A stretch of 64,000 nt of DNA from Woeseiaceae bacterium (GTDB lineage Bacteria; Pseudomonadota; Gammaproteobacteria; Steroidobacterales; Woeseiaceae): positions 1 through 64,000 of the forward strand of contig JAHEFF010000002.1 of the NCBI GenBank assembly GCA_024640315.1, written 5' to 3'. Numbering within the stretch: position 1 is the first letter of the stretch; each line of letters starts with the position of its first letter. Below, in pieces: positions 50,679 through 59,036 of this stretch. The notes under the pieces were generated by a model. The model was not told the DNA's origin. It made no database searches and was given only the letters and a program-made list of their open reading frames with translations. The translations under genes and the position numbers were made by a program.

Positions 50679-51698
50679 GTGGATAATCCTGTTTCAGTCA
50701 TTATTCCCACCTATAACCGGGATCATTTGCTCGAAAGATCCATTACAAGTGTCCTTGCTACAGTTGCAGACCAGGATGAAGTAATCGTCGTCAACAGTGG
50801 TGGCAGCGACGATACCGCAGAGGTGATCGCGGCATTTGACGACTCGAGAATTCGCTATGTGAAACAAATGGACGCTGGTGTCAGTGCTTCCAGAAACCTG
50901 GGTATGGAACTGTCAAGAAACAACCTTATCGCGTTTATAGATGACGACGACGAGTGGCATTCGCAGAAACTGAATGTCCAGCGACAGCTGCTTGCCATGC
51001 ATCCCGAAGCGGTTGCGTGTTTTACCAATATCTGGGCAACCGACTCGAGCGGCGTTCAGAGGCCGAATTACCTGTTCGAATGGGGCCAGCCGATTCAAGA
51101 CTGGAATCAACTTTTGGGAGAAACGAAGACTTTCAGGCCGAACGGATTCGACCAGGATATCGAATACTATTTAGGAAACCATTATTTCAACCAGATGCTG
51201 GACGACTACGTCCTGCCAAGTTCGTTGCTAATCGACAGATCCAGGTTCAAAGAACAATTCGAATGGCGCGTCGGCATGCAGCGAAACGAGTCCTGGTTAT
51301 TTACCTCTCGCGTTTGCCGACAAGGTCCTGTCATTTTTGTTGACTATGACCTCGCCTGTCATCACGGTGATGCTCCGAATCGACTGACAGCGATCCCCCA
51401 TGTTGAAACGGTTATGAGCCGGCTCTATGTTCTGGAGAACGAGTTCGGGAAGCAGCAGGGGTTCCTGCAAGAGCACCAGGTTGAGTTTGACAGGCGTATC
51501 GCCAGGGAATTGGACACATTATTCAGGTCGGTCATGGGTGGCGGGACGAGTAATCGTCGAGAGTCGCTTGCTGCAGCTGCTCACCATGGTGGAAAGATTG
51601 CGTTGTTGGCAAAACTCCCGGAGCCGGTACTGTCCATTGGGAGCATAGGTTACCGGGGAGCGCGTACGGTCCGGCGAATGTTTCGCGGGGACGATTGA
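50679..51698 (+). CDS. Glycosyltransferase family 2 protein
   Basis: A 339-aa GT-A fold enzyme. The N-terminus VSVIIPTYNRDHLLERSI is the nucleotide-sugar domain, and the metal-binding DxD lies in IAFIDDDDEWH. The C-terminal part contains SRVCRQGPV and a His-rich segment, typical of small single-domain GT2s. It starts at GTG 50679, 5 nt after the acyltransferase-like gene. The acceptor is unknown. Confidence 0.88.
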   Translation: MDNPVSVIIPTYNRDHLLERSITSVLATVADQDEVIVVNSGGSDDTAEVIAAFDDSRIRYVKQMDAGVSASRNLGMELSRNNLIAFIDDDDEWHSQKLNVQRQLLAMHPEAVACFTNIWATDSSGVQRPNYLFEWGQPIQDWNQLLGETKTFRPNGFDQDIEYYLGNHYFNQMLDDYVLPSSLLIDRSRFKEQFEWRVGMQRNESWLFTSRVCRQGPVIFVDYDLACHHGDAPNRLTAIPHVETVMSRLYVLENEFGKQQGFLQEHQVEFDRRIARELDTLFRSVMGGGTSNRRESLAAAAHHGGKIALLAKLPEPVLSIGSIGYRGARTVRRMFRGDD

Positions 51699-51739
51699 AG
51701 CTTCCTGCGGAATAGATTCGTGGCCTCGCGGCTGGGACC

Positions 51740-53149
51740 TTACAGGTACGGTGCGAAAAGGCTTACAAACGAGTCTCTGAGGCGGACCGGTATGGAGCGA
51801 TTGGCGAGTTCCCCAGGTGTTATCCGGGTACTTGAGGCAAGTGTGGTTTCAAAGTGCGATCGAAGCTTAGAATTGAGCGACTCAGAGAAGATCTCTATGC
51901 CAAGCTCGAAATTTAACCGCAAGCTGCGCGGGTCAAGGTTTGCCGAGCCGATCATGGAATATTCCTGATCGACGCAAAGCAGCTTTGAATGGCAAAATGG
52001 GGCTGGCTGATAAAAGGCTTCGACATGCCACTTGAGAAGTTCCGCCAGCATGTTTCGATTCGCCCAGTGAACATAGAAAAGATTGTTCTTGCCCGGCAGA
52101 ATGACTCGAACCTTCACTCCTCGCAGCGTGGCTGATTGTAACGAGGCGATGAGTTCCCGGCTGGGCAAGAAGTACGGCGTCATAATGTCGACAGATTTGG
52201 ATGCCGCAGCGATCACTGTCTGGATCGTTAAGGACAGGGCATCGAGGGCGTCATCCGGGCCGTCAGGGATAACGCGGCATCGAGCTGTTCCATGGCTTGC
52301 AGGTACTGGCGGTTGATCTTTATGCGGCGTGTCTCGGGTCGCAAATTCCCAATCATCAAAAAAGATTCTTGCGAGATCCGCGGTGACAGGGCCACGGAAT
52401 CGGAAGTGGATGTCTGACACCTTTCGCGGGTGATCGGCGAACGACGTATGGTCGTCACTAATGTTCATGCCACCGGCGAAGGCGATAGCTTCGTCCACGA
52501 CCAAGAGCTTCCTGTGATTGCGCAAATTAATGTACATACTTGGCGGAAGCAGCTTTGGCGGCAGAAATCGCGCGACGGAGATGCCGCGTCTGCGCAAGCG
52601 CCTGGACGGTCGTGGCCAGGCGTAGAGCTCACCGATGCCGTCAACGAGTACCCTGACGTCCACGTTTCGCTCAACCGCTGCTGCAAGGGCGTCTCCGAAC
52701 GCTGATCCGATACGGTCGGTCTTCAGGATATAAGTGGTGAGAAGAACCCGATGTTTTGCCTCATCGATGGCTGCAATCATCGCCGGATAGGCTTCCTCAC
52801 CGTTGTAATAAGTCTCAACGGAGTTGCCAGCCGTCAGGGGCGTTCCAGTAACGCGGTAGCCAATAGCGGCCAGGCCCTCTCCATAGTCGACTGGAGCGGG
52901 CGACTCAAATGCCGCCGTTTCATATTCAATATTGAAGAGTCGGCGACGCATGCCGCGAGCTCGTGTGCGCACCCGGTTGATGCCGAAAAAGAAGTAGGCC
53001 ACAGGTCCACCGTACGGGATAAACAGGCATGCCATGATCCAGCCCATTGCGGCACGCGAGTCTCGTTTGTAGAGCAGGATGTGGTAAACGCTCAAACTGG
53101 CAGGTGCGATGTGCAAAAGGGCCAGAAGGTATACTGAGATGCTACTCAT
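51740..53149 (-). CDS. cls: Cardiolipin synthase (phospholipase D family)
   Basis: A 469-aa membrane enzyme with two N-terminal TM helices and two HKD motifs (HRKLLVVDEAIAFAGG and HSKLLCVDQEYSMIGSANLD). It condenses phosphatidylglycerol into cardiolipin. ATG 53149 gives MSSISVYLLALLHIAP; the longer frame to 53260 is not supported. It is divergent from the short membrane-protein gene at 53275. Confidence 0.92.
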   Translation of the reverse strand: MSSISVYLLALLHIAPASLSVYHILLYKRDSRAAMGWIMACLFIPYGGPVAYFFFGINRVRTRARGMRRRLFNIEYETAAFESPAPVDYGEGLAAIGYRVTGTPLTAGNSVETYYNGEEAYPAMIAAIDEAKHRVLLTTYILKTDRIGSAFGDALAAAVERNVDVRVLVDGIGELYAWPRPSRRLRRRGISVARFLPPKLLPPSMYINLRNHRKLLVVDEAIAFAGGMNISDDHTSFADHPRKVSDIHFRFRGPVTADLARIFFDDWEFATRDTPHKDQPPVPASHGTARCRVIPDGPDDALDALSLTIQTVIAAASKSVDIMTPYFLPSRELIASLQSATLRGVKVRVILPGKNNLFYVHWANRNMLAELLKWHVEAFYQPAPFCHSKLLCVDQEYSMIGSANLDPRSLRLNFELGIEIFSESLNSKLRSHFETTLASSTRITPGELANRSIPVRLRDSFVSLFAPYL

Positions 53150-53274
53150 GGTCCCACCGACGTCGATGAAGAAGGGTGTAGTTCGGCTTTGGCATCTACT
53201 CGGGTGTGGTGGATACTGTTTGGCCGCAGGCAACCGGGCCAACATAGTAGCACTTTGCATTCGGAGCGAACTGC

Positions 53275-53622
53275 GTGGATGGCATCTATAGCTATGTTAA
53301 CAGTCTGTCGATGCCAGTTCGGCTGGCCGTATTCGCGGGCGTCGCCGTGGCTACGCGCCTGACCGTTATTCTGTTTAGACAGTCCGCACGGCACGCACTT
53401 TCCAGTGCATCCGGCAGGCGACACCAGAAACTTCGTTCGATTGGAACACTCGCGACGAGCGCGAATATATTAGCCATTTGTTTTCTGGCTTTGGGGTTCA
53501 TCCGAATGGGGCAATACTGGGGCAGCGAACAACGCCAGATTTACAATGATTTTTCGATGTCTGCTTTTCCCCAGAGCGGACACCCAAACGAGACGAATTG
53601 GCCGCCACTGAGAGGCCACTAA
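53275..53622 (+). CDS. Short membrane protein, possible 5' remnant of an MscS-type channel
   Basis: A 115-aa protein starting at GTG with two hydrophobic stretches (about 13-35 and 58-80). The region RRHQKLRSIGTLATSANILA resembles the segment preceding the pore helix of small MscS channels. The protein then ends in an unrelated tail (from about residue 82) that runs into repeat-like DNA. This looks like a gene truncated at the left border of the cassette array. The MscS similarity is by eye only. Confidence 0.45.
   Translation: MDGIYSYVNSLSMPVRLAVFAGVAVATRLTVILFRQSARHALSSASGRRHQKLRSIGTLATSANILAICFLALGFIRMGQYWGSEQRQIYNDFSMSAFPQSGHPNETNWPPLRGH
53559..53581. repeat. Possible degenerate hairpin half-unit at array left border
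   Basis: GTCTGCT and AGAGCGGAC arms around a short loop resemble the first hairpin of the 66-nt repeat. Another stretch at about 53606-53629 (CACTGAGAGGCCACTAACGG) resembles the unit's spacer plus right arm. Both are diverged and could be coincidence. Confidence 0.35.
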
Positions 53623-53654
53623 CGGACACCTGATCGGGTATATGCAAAATTGAT

Positions 53655-54422
53655 CTATTCTCCGTGCCGCGCAATCTCTTCGGCAATGAGGAGTTTCATT
53701 TCATTTATCCTGTTATCCGACTCTTCAAGCCGAGCCTCCAGTGCGGAATATGCAGCGGCCCACCTACGGAGAGCACGAAGCCCATCTGGATTGGAACGAA
53801 TACGTGCAAGTATTGAAGCCGTTTCATCATCCGTGGCACCAAAGTCACAATTGGACACCATATTAAGATCGGGAAGCTCGAGGGTTCGGGCACGCACGCC
53901 ACCACATGCCCTCATTGCTTCTTGCAGTCTGGGATCGATTTCGCCACGAACAATGTCTCGATAATGCATTCGGTCATTGAGGCCAGGCGCATTGACTATC
54001 GCTACGTTGATCCAGGAATAGAAGCCGACCAAACGAATTCTTAGTTCCCCGTTCGTAACGATCTGAAGTCGGCCTGTGCCGAATAACTCCCTAAAAGTCG
54101 CGCCGATCTCGCGGGACCACACACTACGGGAGGCCATGAAAACCGATAGCAGATCCTCATCTGTGCTGGTACCTCCCTCGTCAAGAATAACTAATGCGGC
54201 GTTGATGTGGCCCTGTTGAATAGCTCTTGCTTCAATTGCACTGGCAATTCTCGATGAATCAACATCGAATTCATTTTTTAGGCGTTCCAAGTATTCCCGC
54301 TCCAGCGCACGATCCGCGACGTCTTCCCGCCAACCTTCAACACCCAGAGCAACCAGCACACTTACGACAATCACCGCAAATTCGGCCATGGCCCGACCGA
54401 TAGAAAATTTTGGAATCTCCAC
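53655..54422 (-). CDS. DUF6090-like single-pass membrane protein (array gene, inverted)
   Basis: About 255 aa. It has one N-terminal TM (FAVIVVSVLVALGVEGW), followed by REDVADRALEREYLERLKNE and a long helical soluble part, the pattern of DUF6090-like proteins. It is paralogous to the gene at 61359. The frame is open to TTG 54488, but that region is AT-rich and looks like a promoter; GTG 54422 or ATG 54389 is preferred. A 66-nt repeat in matching (minus) orientation lies just upstream. Function unknown. Confidence 0.7.
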   Translation of the reverse strand: MEIPKFSIGRAMAEFAVIVVSVLVALGVEGWREDVADRALEREYLERLKNEFDVDSSRIASAIEARAIQQGHINAALVILDEGGTSTDEDLLSVFMASRSVWSREIGATFRELFGTGRLQIVTNGELRIRLVGFYSWINVAIVNAPGLNDRMHYRDIVRGEIDPRLQEAMRACGGVRARTLELPDLNMVSNCDFGATDDETASILARIRSNPDGLRALRRWAAAYSALEARLEESDNRINEMKLLIAEEIARHGE

Positions 54423-54497
54423 TAAAGTGCCCACTCGGCTAGACAAAAAAATAAGTATATATTCGTTGAACGGCGACCAGAACTTCAAAGCCGAAAT

Positions 54498-54563
54498 GTC
54501 TGCTTTGGGTCAAAAGCAGCCTCTCATCAGTTTAGCAGCCCAGTGGCTGCTTTCGGCCAGAAG
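54498..54563 (-). repeat. 66-nt cassette-array repeat, copy 1 (inverted)
   Basis: Exactly 66 nt. Read on the minus strand it begins CTTCTGGCCGAAAGCAG and ends TTGACCCAAAGCAGAC. It precedes the minus-strand gene, so repeat and gene are inverted together. Confidence 0.9.
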
Positions 54564-54684
54564 GAGACCTTGCTAAGTGAGTTCATTTAGCTCAAGTGCC
54601 TGTGTCCAAGATATTGTTAAGTATCACTGGCCGCGCGTTTCCCATGTTCGACTATCCGGTTTTGAAACGCGCCAGCAGGGTTAA

Positions 54685-54704
54685 ACTGTGACTGAGTTCA
54701 CAGT
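54685..54704. promoter_or_regulatory. Perfect inverted repeat upstream of the DUF4382 gene
   Basis: ACTGTGA (54685-54691) and TCACAGT (54698-54704) are exact complements separated by 6 nt, 60 bp before the DUF4382 start. This could be an operator or a short hairpin. No regulator is known here. Confidence 0.35.
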
Positions 54705-54763
54705 AGGGGTTCGGTCGATTCAACATGCTACGCGAGACGAATCTGACTCAGGATATTGAATTC

Positions 54764-55711
54764 ATGAACACTCGAAAAGGAATCCGGGTAACCACGATCG
54801 CAGCACTTGCAGCCGTTATGGGGGCCTGCTCTGGCGGAAGCGACTCCAACAATGGGGCTATTAGTGTTTCCCTGATGGATCGTCCGGTAGACGGCATCGT
54901 CGAATTGAATATCACCGTGACGGAATTCTGGATCAAGCCTCAGGGCAGTGGGCCGGCATTCCAGCTCGACATGGTCGAAACGCCGGTTACTGTGAATCTG
55001 CTTGAGCTTTCCGTCGACGATCCTGCGATTTTTGTCGACCGGGCGAATATTCCTGCCGGGACTTATAATTGGCTTGAAATGACGGTCGATGACGCGAGTT
55101 CGTCCGCGGCGCATGCCATGACCGACGATGGGATGATGGTAGAAGTAGATATTGATGTGCCGAGTGATCGAGTCCGTCTCATCAATAACTTTGAAGTCGA
55201 GCCTAACGATTCCGTGCGCCTGCTTTTCGACTGGGACGTGCGCAAAGGTCTGACCGAAGCCGTCGGTCGCGGTCTCTACATACTGAAACCTGTCATTCGA
55301 GTGCTCGATGTTGAGGAATTCGGTTCCGTTGTCGGGGAGATTGCCTCGATGACCATAACGGCAGACGAAAACGACTGTAACGCCGATAGTGCTACTAACA
55401 TGGACTATGCAATAGGCAACGTGATCTACGTGTTCGAAGGAGTCGTTGATCCTGGCGAGATCGGCGTTGCCGACGTTTACACGACCGTGGAAGCGAAAGA
55501 CGAGGACAATGACGGCGATTACGAGTACCGTGCCTCGCTAATGCCGGGCATCACGTACACGATCGCGGCGACCTGCCAGGGCGGCAATGATGGAGACGGC
55601 GATGAAGGGTTGGACCCGACGACTTTCTTCCTCGCCCCAATATCAGGTGATGCTGTCGTGACATTCGAGGCAGCTGACAACATCGACGACATTGACGGCC
55701 CGAGTTTCTAG
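54764..55711 (+). CDS. DUF4382 domain-containing lipoprotein
   Basis: A 315-aa exported lipoprotein with lipobox AAVMGAC after a short signal sequence. The DUF4382 domain follows (ISVSLMDRPVDGIVELNITV ... ILKPVIRVL). The C-terminal part is Asp/Glu-rich, with repeated acidic DGD-like stretches that could bind calcium. ATG 54764 has AGGA upstream; the frame start at 54725 is less likely. Unlike most genes in this region it has no repeat in its own orientation immediately upstream. It ends before a strong terminator. Confidence 0.85.
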   Translation: MNTRKGIRVTTIAALAAVMGACSGGSDSNNGAISVSLMDRPVDGIVELNITVTEFWIKPQGSGPAFQLDMVETPVTVNLLELSVDDPAIFVDRANIPAGTYNWLEMTVDDASSSAAHAMTDDGMMVEVDIDVPSDRVRLINNFEVEPNDSVRLLFDWDVRKGLTEAVGRGLYILKPVIRVLDVEEFGSVVGEIASMTITADENDCNADSATNMDYAIGNVIYVFEGVVDPGEIGVADVYTTVEAKDEDNDGDYEYRASLMPGITYTIAATCQGGNDGDGDEGLDPTTFFLAPISGDAVVTFEAADNIDDIDGPSF

Positions 55712-55737
55712 CCCTTCGCAATTTCGCATTAACAAAA

Positions 55738-55774
55738 CGGGGCCGGCTTCCAAGCGAAGCTGGCCCCGTTTTTT
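55738..55774. terminator. Strong bidirectional terminator between convergent genes
   Basis: A 13-bp stem (55738-55750 with 55756-55768, one G-T wobble) and 5-nt loop, followed by six T on the plus strand and preceded by AAAA, giving T on the minus strand. It serves the DUF4382 gene and the convergent lipoprotein gene. Confidence 0.9.
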
Positions 55775-55789
55775 CATCAACCTGCAACC

Positions 55790-56392
55790 TCACCAGGCTT
55801 CGCACTCGTTGTCGCCGGCCGGAGGAAATTCTGCGCGAGTATCCGTTCTGATACGCAATGGAATTACCAACATGATGGTTCCGGTCTCACGGCGCGTTTC
55901 ATTAATAATCAAATTGCCAGCATCCCCGCGTTCGATCACTCGCCACCCAGCGCTTGCGCCCAGCGCAAGAAATGGGCCCGCCCCACCCCAGGGAACCTTG
56001 TTCATTTCAAATGCGAGGCGGTCGCCTTGGCAAATTAGATCAGATCTCAGAATTTCGGCAGATGTCACCATCTGATCTTCAGTGTGTAACGTCACTTTCA
56101 GCATGACTTCGTTCGGTCCATCGATATCTACGCGTGAAATGGACTGCCAATTATCAGTGGATCGAATCCCAAGATATGTGGGAAGGTACGCTCTTTCCGA
56201 TTTACCGCGGTCCCCTTCCCATTCCAACCCGATTGAACAGTAGCTCCCTGTTAGATCCGGACAGTCCGAATCACCTGTGTCGGGGCCGAGAGGCGATTTC
56301 CCAGCACAGGCCGAAACTGATACCAAGAGCATCAGTAGCGCTGAACGATGAGCTCTTGCTACCGATCGCGCCGTATTCTCGAGATTATGCAT
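55790..56392 (-). CDS. Hypothetical lipoprotein (array gene, inverted)
   Basis: A 200-aa exported protein with lipobox LVSVSAC, followed by an Asp/Cys-containing segment (DTGDSDCPDLTGSYC) and a beta-rich remainder ending CEAW. It has at least four Cys in the mature part, which could form disulfides. The minus half of a compound repeat lies just upstream. No family is recognised. Confidence 0.7.
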   Translation of the reverse strand: MHNLENTARSVARAHRSALLMLLVSVSACAGKSPLGPDTGDSDCPDLTGSYCSIGLEWEGDRGKSERAYLPTYLGIRSTDNWQSISRVDIDGPNEVMLKVTLHTEDQMVTSAEILRSDLICQGDRLAFEMNKVPWGGAGPFLALGASAGWRVIERGDAGNLIINETRRETGTIMLVIPLRIRTDTRAEFPPAGDNECEAW

Positions 56393-56498
56393 ATTGAATC
56401 CTCAAGCGGCTCGAAAATGCCTGATTAATATTGAATATCGATGATATGGCTATTGCGATCGGGAACCCTGATGATTTCCTGATTTAAGGCTGATGAGG

Positions 56499-56588
56499 GT
56501 CCGCTTTGGGTCAAAAGCGGCCGCCCGTCATTTGAGCAGCCACTCGCCAGGAATGAGCTACAATGTCGGGTATTCACTCAAAGCGGAC
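56499..56588. repeat. Compound head-to-head repeat at an orientation switch
   Basis: Two repeat halves face outward and share a central segment (GAGCAGCCACTCGCCAGG). The minus half begins at 56499 and precedes the inverted lipoprotein gene. The plus half ends TCAAAGCGGAC at 56588, in front of the plus-strand gene at 56641. The plus half is of the subtype also seen at 62131. Confidence 0.85.
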
Positions 56589-56640
56589 ATTGAAGGTTTG
56601 ACGCTAAGTAACATAGCCTGCCTAAATTGTGGGAGCGACA

Positions 56641-57102
56641 ATGAATTGGGAAAACGCCGCGACAATTGCGGAGATTGTTGGCGCAGCCGGAGTAATTGCA
56701 TCATTGCTCTACCTGTCAATTCAAATTCGGCTAAGCACGAAAGTCTCTCGTGCGGAAATCACTAAGGATCTCTATCTAGCCTCGAGAACGGCAATCATGG
56801 ATATCGCCTCAAATGAGGCTCTGGCAAAGATCTCTGCAGAAATTAGACAATTTGAAAGCGTAGACCTCATGCGGCGGAATATGTTCTACCAATCGTTTTT
56901 TCGCCTCTACGAGCTTCAATACAATCTGGCCAATCACGGCTTGTTGGATGAAGACATAGCTAGATCATATTCTTTGATTATCCAGATGTGGGCGAAAACC
57001 GTCTACTTTTCTGACTACTGGAGTAGGCACCGAGGTGAGTTTAATGAGGCATTTGCCGCGTACGTAGATAAGCAGGCCGAGACCGTTGCAGCTGCGCAGT
57101 AA
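56641..57102 (+). CDS. Single-TM helical hypothetical protein, family A (copy 1)
   Basis: 153 aa. An N-terminal TM (AEIVGAAGVIASLLYLSIQ) is followed by a cytosolic helical domain of about 115 residues. It belongs with 59037 and 60731 to one paralogous family with the same N-terminal pattern. GGGAG lies 5 nt before ATG 56641, a good ribosome site; GTG 56629 is not preferred. The repeat 3' of it begins 19 nt after the stop. Function unknown. Confidence 0.75.
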   Translation: MNWENAATIAEIVGAAGVIASLLYLSIQIRLSTKVSRAEITKDLYLASRTAIMDIASNEALAKISAEIRQFESVDLMRRNMFYQSFFRLYELQYNLANHGLLDEDIARSYSLIIQMWAKTVYFSDYWSRHRGEFNEAFAAYVDKQAETVAAAQ

Positions 57103-57121
57103 AAGGCTGCAAATCTGTCCA

Positions 57122-57187
57122 CTTCTGGCCGAAAGCAGGCACTGGGTTGCTAAACTGATGAGAGGCCGCTATTGACCCAAAGCGGCC
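57122..57187 (+). repeat. 66-nt cassette-array repeat, copy 3
   Basis: Exactly 66 nt, beginning CTTCTGGCCGAAAGCAG. The second hairpin has a perfect 7-bp stem, GGCCGCT and AGCGGCC. The TTGACC box sits at unit positions 51-56. Confidence 0.92.
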
Positions 57188-57216
57188 GTTCATATCTCAT
57201 CAGTTGGAGGGTGATT

Positions 57217-58215
57217 TTGCGCCTGTTCGCGTTGTTTGTTTGCCTCTTGAGTATGGTCGCGAACGGCCAAGAACGTCTGCCAATTATCGACGTTCACATG
57301 CACGCGCTGCCCGCCGACGATCAAGGTCCCCCACCCGTTGCGATATGCACGCCCATGCAAATGCCGGTTTGGGATCAGGCCAGTCCTTACCCGCAAGTAT
57401 GGATGGCAACGTTGAAGAATCCCCCGTGCGCTGATCCTGTCTGGTCGCCCGAGACGGATGAGGATTTACGGTCCGAGACTATTTCGGTGATTGAACGTCG
57501 AAACGTATTCGGTGTTCTCAGTGGCACTTCGGAATTAGTGAATCAGTGGATTCAGGCGGCGCCAGGCCGTTTTATTCCTGGGCTTGGCTTCCAGATAGGA
57601 CCAGGCGCGCCCTCACCTGACTCACTGGAACAACTCCACCTGGATGGCAAACTGGCGGTTCTGGCCGAGGTTACGAACCAGTACCTTGGCATCGCGCCTG
57701 ACGATGAACGCATGGAGCCGTACTGGGAACTTGCCGAGAGACTGGATATCCCAGTGGGAATTCACATTGGGGCCGGCCCACCAGGAGTAATCTATCTGGG
57801 CGCCTCTGGCTATCGCGCTCGTCTGCATAGTGCACTCACACTGGAGGAGGTGCTTGTTCGACACCCTCAACTTCGCGTGTATATCATGCACGCCGGCTAT
57901 CCCATGATCGAAGACTTGCTTACTGTTATGTACGCGCACCCTCAAGTGCATGTCGGCGTAGGCGTCATCGTATACACACAGCCCCGCGCTGCCTTTTACC
58001 GATTCCTTGAGCGTGTCGTTGAGGCTGGCTACGGTAAGCGCGTGATGTTCGGTTCTGACCACATGGTTTGGCCCGAGACGATCGAGAGAAGCATCAGGGT
58101 AATCGAGGAAGCTCCGTTCCTTAGCGACGAGCAGAAGCGCGATATCCTTTACAACAACGCGGCAAGGTTTTTGCGGCTGGATGATGCAGAAATAGCCCGA
58201 CACCACGACATGTAA
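57217..58215 (+). CDS. Exported amidohydrolase-2-family (TIM-barrel) protein
   Basis: A 332-aa protein with signal peptide (LFALFVCLLSMVANG) and a metal-dependent hydrolase fold. Metal ligands are HxH in IIDVHMHALP, His in GIHIGAG and MHAGYP, and Asp in FGSDHMVWPE. TTG 57217 with a GGAGG site 6 nt upstream is the start. The nominal frame begins at TTG 57172 inside the repeat, which gives a spurious N-terminus. Decarboxylase or lactonase activity is possible; substrate unknown. Confidence 0.85.
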   Translation: MRLFALFVCLLSMVANGQERLPIIDVHMHALPADDQGPPPVAICTPMQMPVWDQASPYPQVWMATLKNPPCADPVWSPETDEDLRSETISVIERRNVFGVLSGTSELVNQWIQAAPGRFIPGLGFQIGPGAPSPDSLEQLHLDGKLAVLAEVTNQYLGIAPDDERMEPYWELAERLDIPVGIHIGAGPPGVIYLGASGYRARLHSALTLEEVLVRHPQLRVYIMHAGYPMIEDLLTVMYAHPQVHVGVGVIVYTQPRAAFYRFLERVVEAGYGKRVMFGSDHMVWPETIERSIRVIEEAPFLSDEQKRDILYNNAARFLRLDDAEIARHHDM

Positions 58216-58230
58216 GAATTTGACCGGCCG

Positions 58231-58296
58231 CTATTGGCAGAAAGCAGCCCCTGGACTGCTAAACTCATGAGCCGCTGCTTTTGACCCAAAGTGGTC
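58231..58296 (+). repeat. 66-nt cassette-array repeat, copy 4
   Basis: Exactly 66 nt, with the standard spacer GGACTGCTAAACTCATGAG. The right hairpin is partly diverged (CCGCTGCTTTTGACCC ... GTGGTC). It begins 15 nt after the amidohydrolase stop. Confidence 0.9.
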
Positions 58297-58369
58297 ATCG
58301 AATAACCAGGTAATTTGCGGTGGGTTTTTGTGGTAACCACTACCGAAACTAGCGGCGGAGGTTGGATCA

Positions 58370-58912
58370 TTGACCATATTTGAGTTTCTATCGGTTGCCG
58401 CATCAATCGTCTTGGCACTAGGCCTTAGCACCTTGATTACTAGCATTCCTTACGTTTTTGATGCTCGTAAAAGAGACTGGCTCCATGCTGTAGCCTTTGT
58501 CGTTTTGGCTGCGGGCCATATCTTGGCTTGGTGGCGTATTTGGCCGCTAAGCTCCGTGACAAACTGGCATATCCTTGGTTTCGCGATCCTTATGGGTACA
58601 CCACTGTCCCTTTATCTCGCTGCTACTGCATTGGTTTCCAACAACCCGGATCAAGTAGAAAACTGGAAAGAGCAATTTTCAAAGAACAGCCGCTGGCTTT
58701 TTTCTGCTCTGGTCGCGGTTTGGATTTTCGGAATTCTTCGCGGCTATGTGCTTTTAGATCGAACGCCTCCATGGTGGAGCCTCGTAATGCTGGCAGGATT
58801 TGCTGTAGCGGCTTCTAGCAACCGACGAAGTTTGCATGCTGCCGCACTGTTCATGTCTGTGTTTGTCTTTGCGGCACTGACCTACTTCAGCTTTAGCATG
58901 ACTTCGTTTTAA
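58370..58912 (+). CDS. Small polytopic membrane protein (array gene)
   Basis: A 180-aa protein with about five hydrophobic segments and almost no soluble domains. It starts at TTG with GGAGG about 9 nt upstream. Family not recognised. The N-terminal TIFEFLSVAASIVLALGL and Arg/Trp-rich loops are typical of small unknown membrane proteins in cassette arrays. Stop to repeat is only 6 nt. Confidence 0.7.
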   Translation: MTIFEFLSVAASIVLALGLSTLITSIPYVFDARKRDWLHAVAFVVLAAGHILAWWRIWPLSSVTNWHILGFAILMGTPLSLYLAATALVSNNPDQVENWKEQFSKNSRWLFSALVAVWIFGILRGYVLLDRTPPWWSLVMLAGFAVAASSNRRSLHAAALFMSVFVFAALTYFSFSMTSF

Positions 58913-58918
58913 TGGCTG

Positions 58919-58984
58919 CTTCTGGCCGAAAGGGGCCTGTCGGCTGCTAAACTAGTGAGAGTCCGGTATTGACCCAAAGCGGAC
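58919..58984 (+). repeat. 66-nt cassette-array repeat, copy 5 (chimeric subtype)
   Basis: Exactly 66 nt. The spacer is of the common type (CGGCTGCTAAACTAGTGAG), but the right end GTCCGGTATTGACCC matches the second subtype. This suggests recombination between the two subtypes. Confidence 0.9.
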
Positions 58985-59036
58985 ATTGCGGCGTTTTGGT
59001 CTGGCAACACCGTCACCAAGTTTGAGGGGATATCTT

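Noticed and set aside
57172..58215. TTG inside the repeat (TTGACCCAAAGC) as the start of array genes
   Set aside because: Several frames open at this TTG, but good ribosome sites and plausible N-termini (for example the signal peptide at 57217) lie downstream. The repeat-encoded residues are identical junk between unrelated genes.
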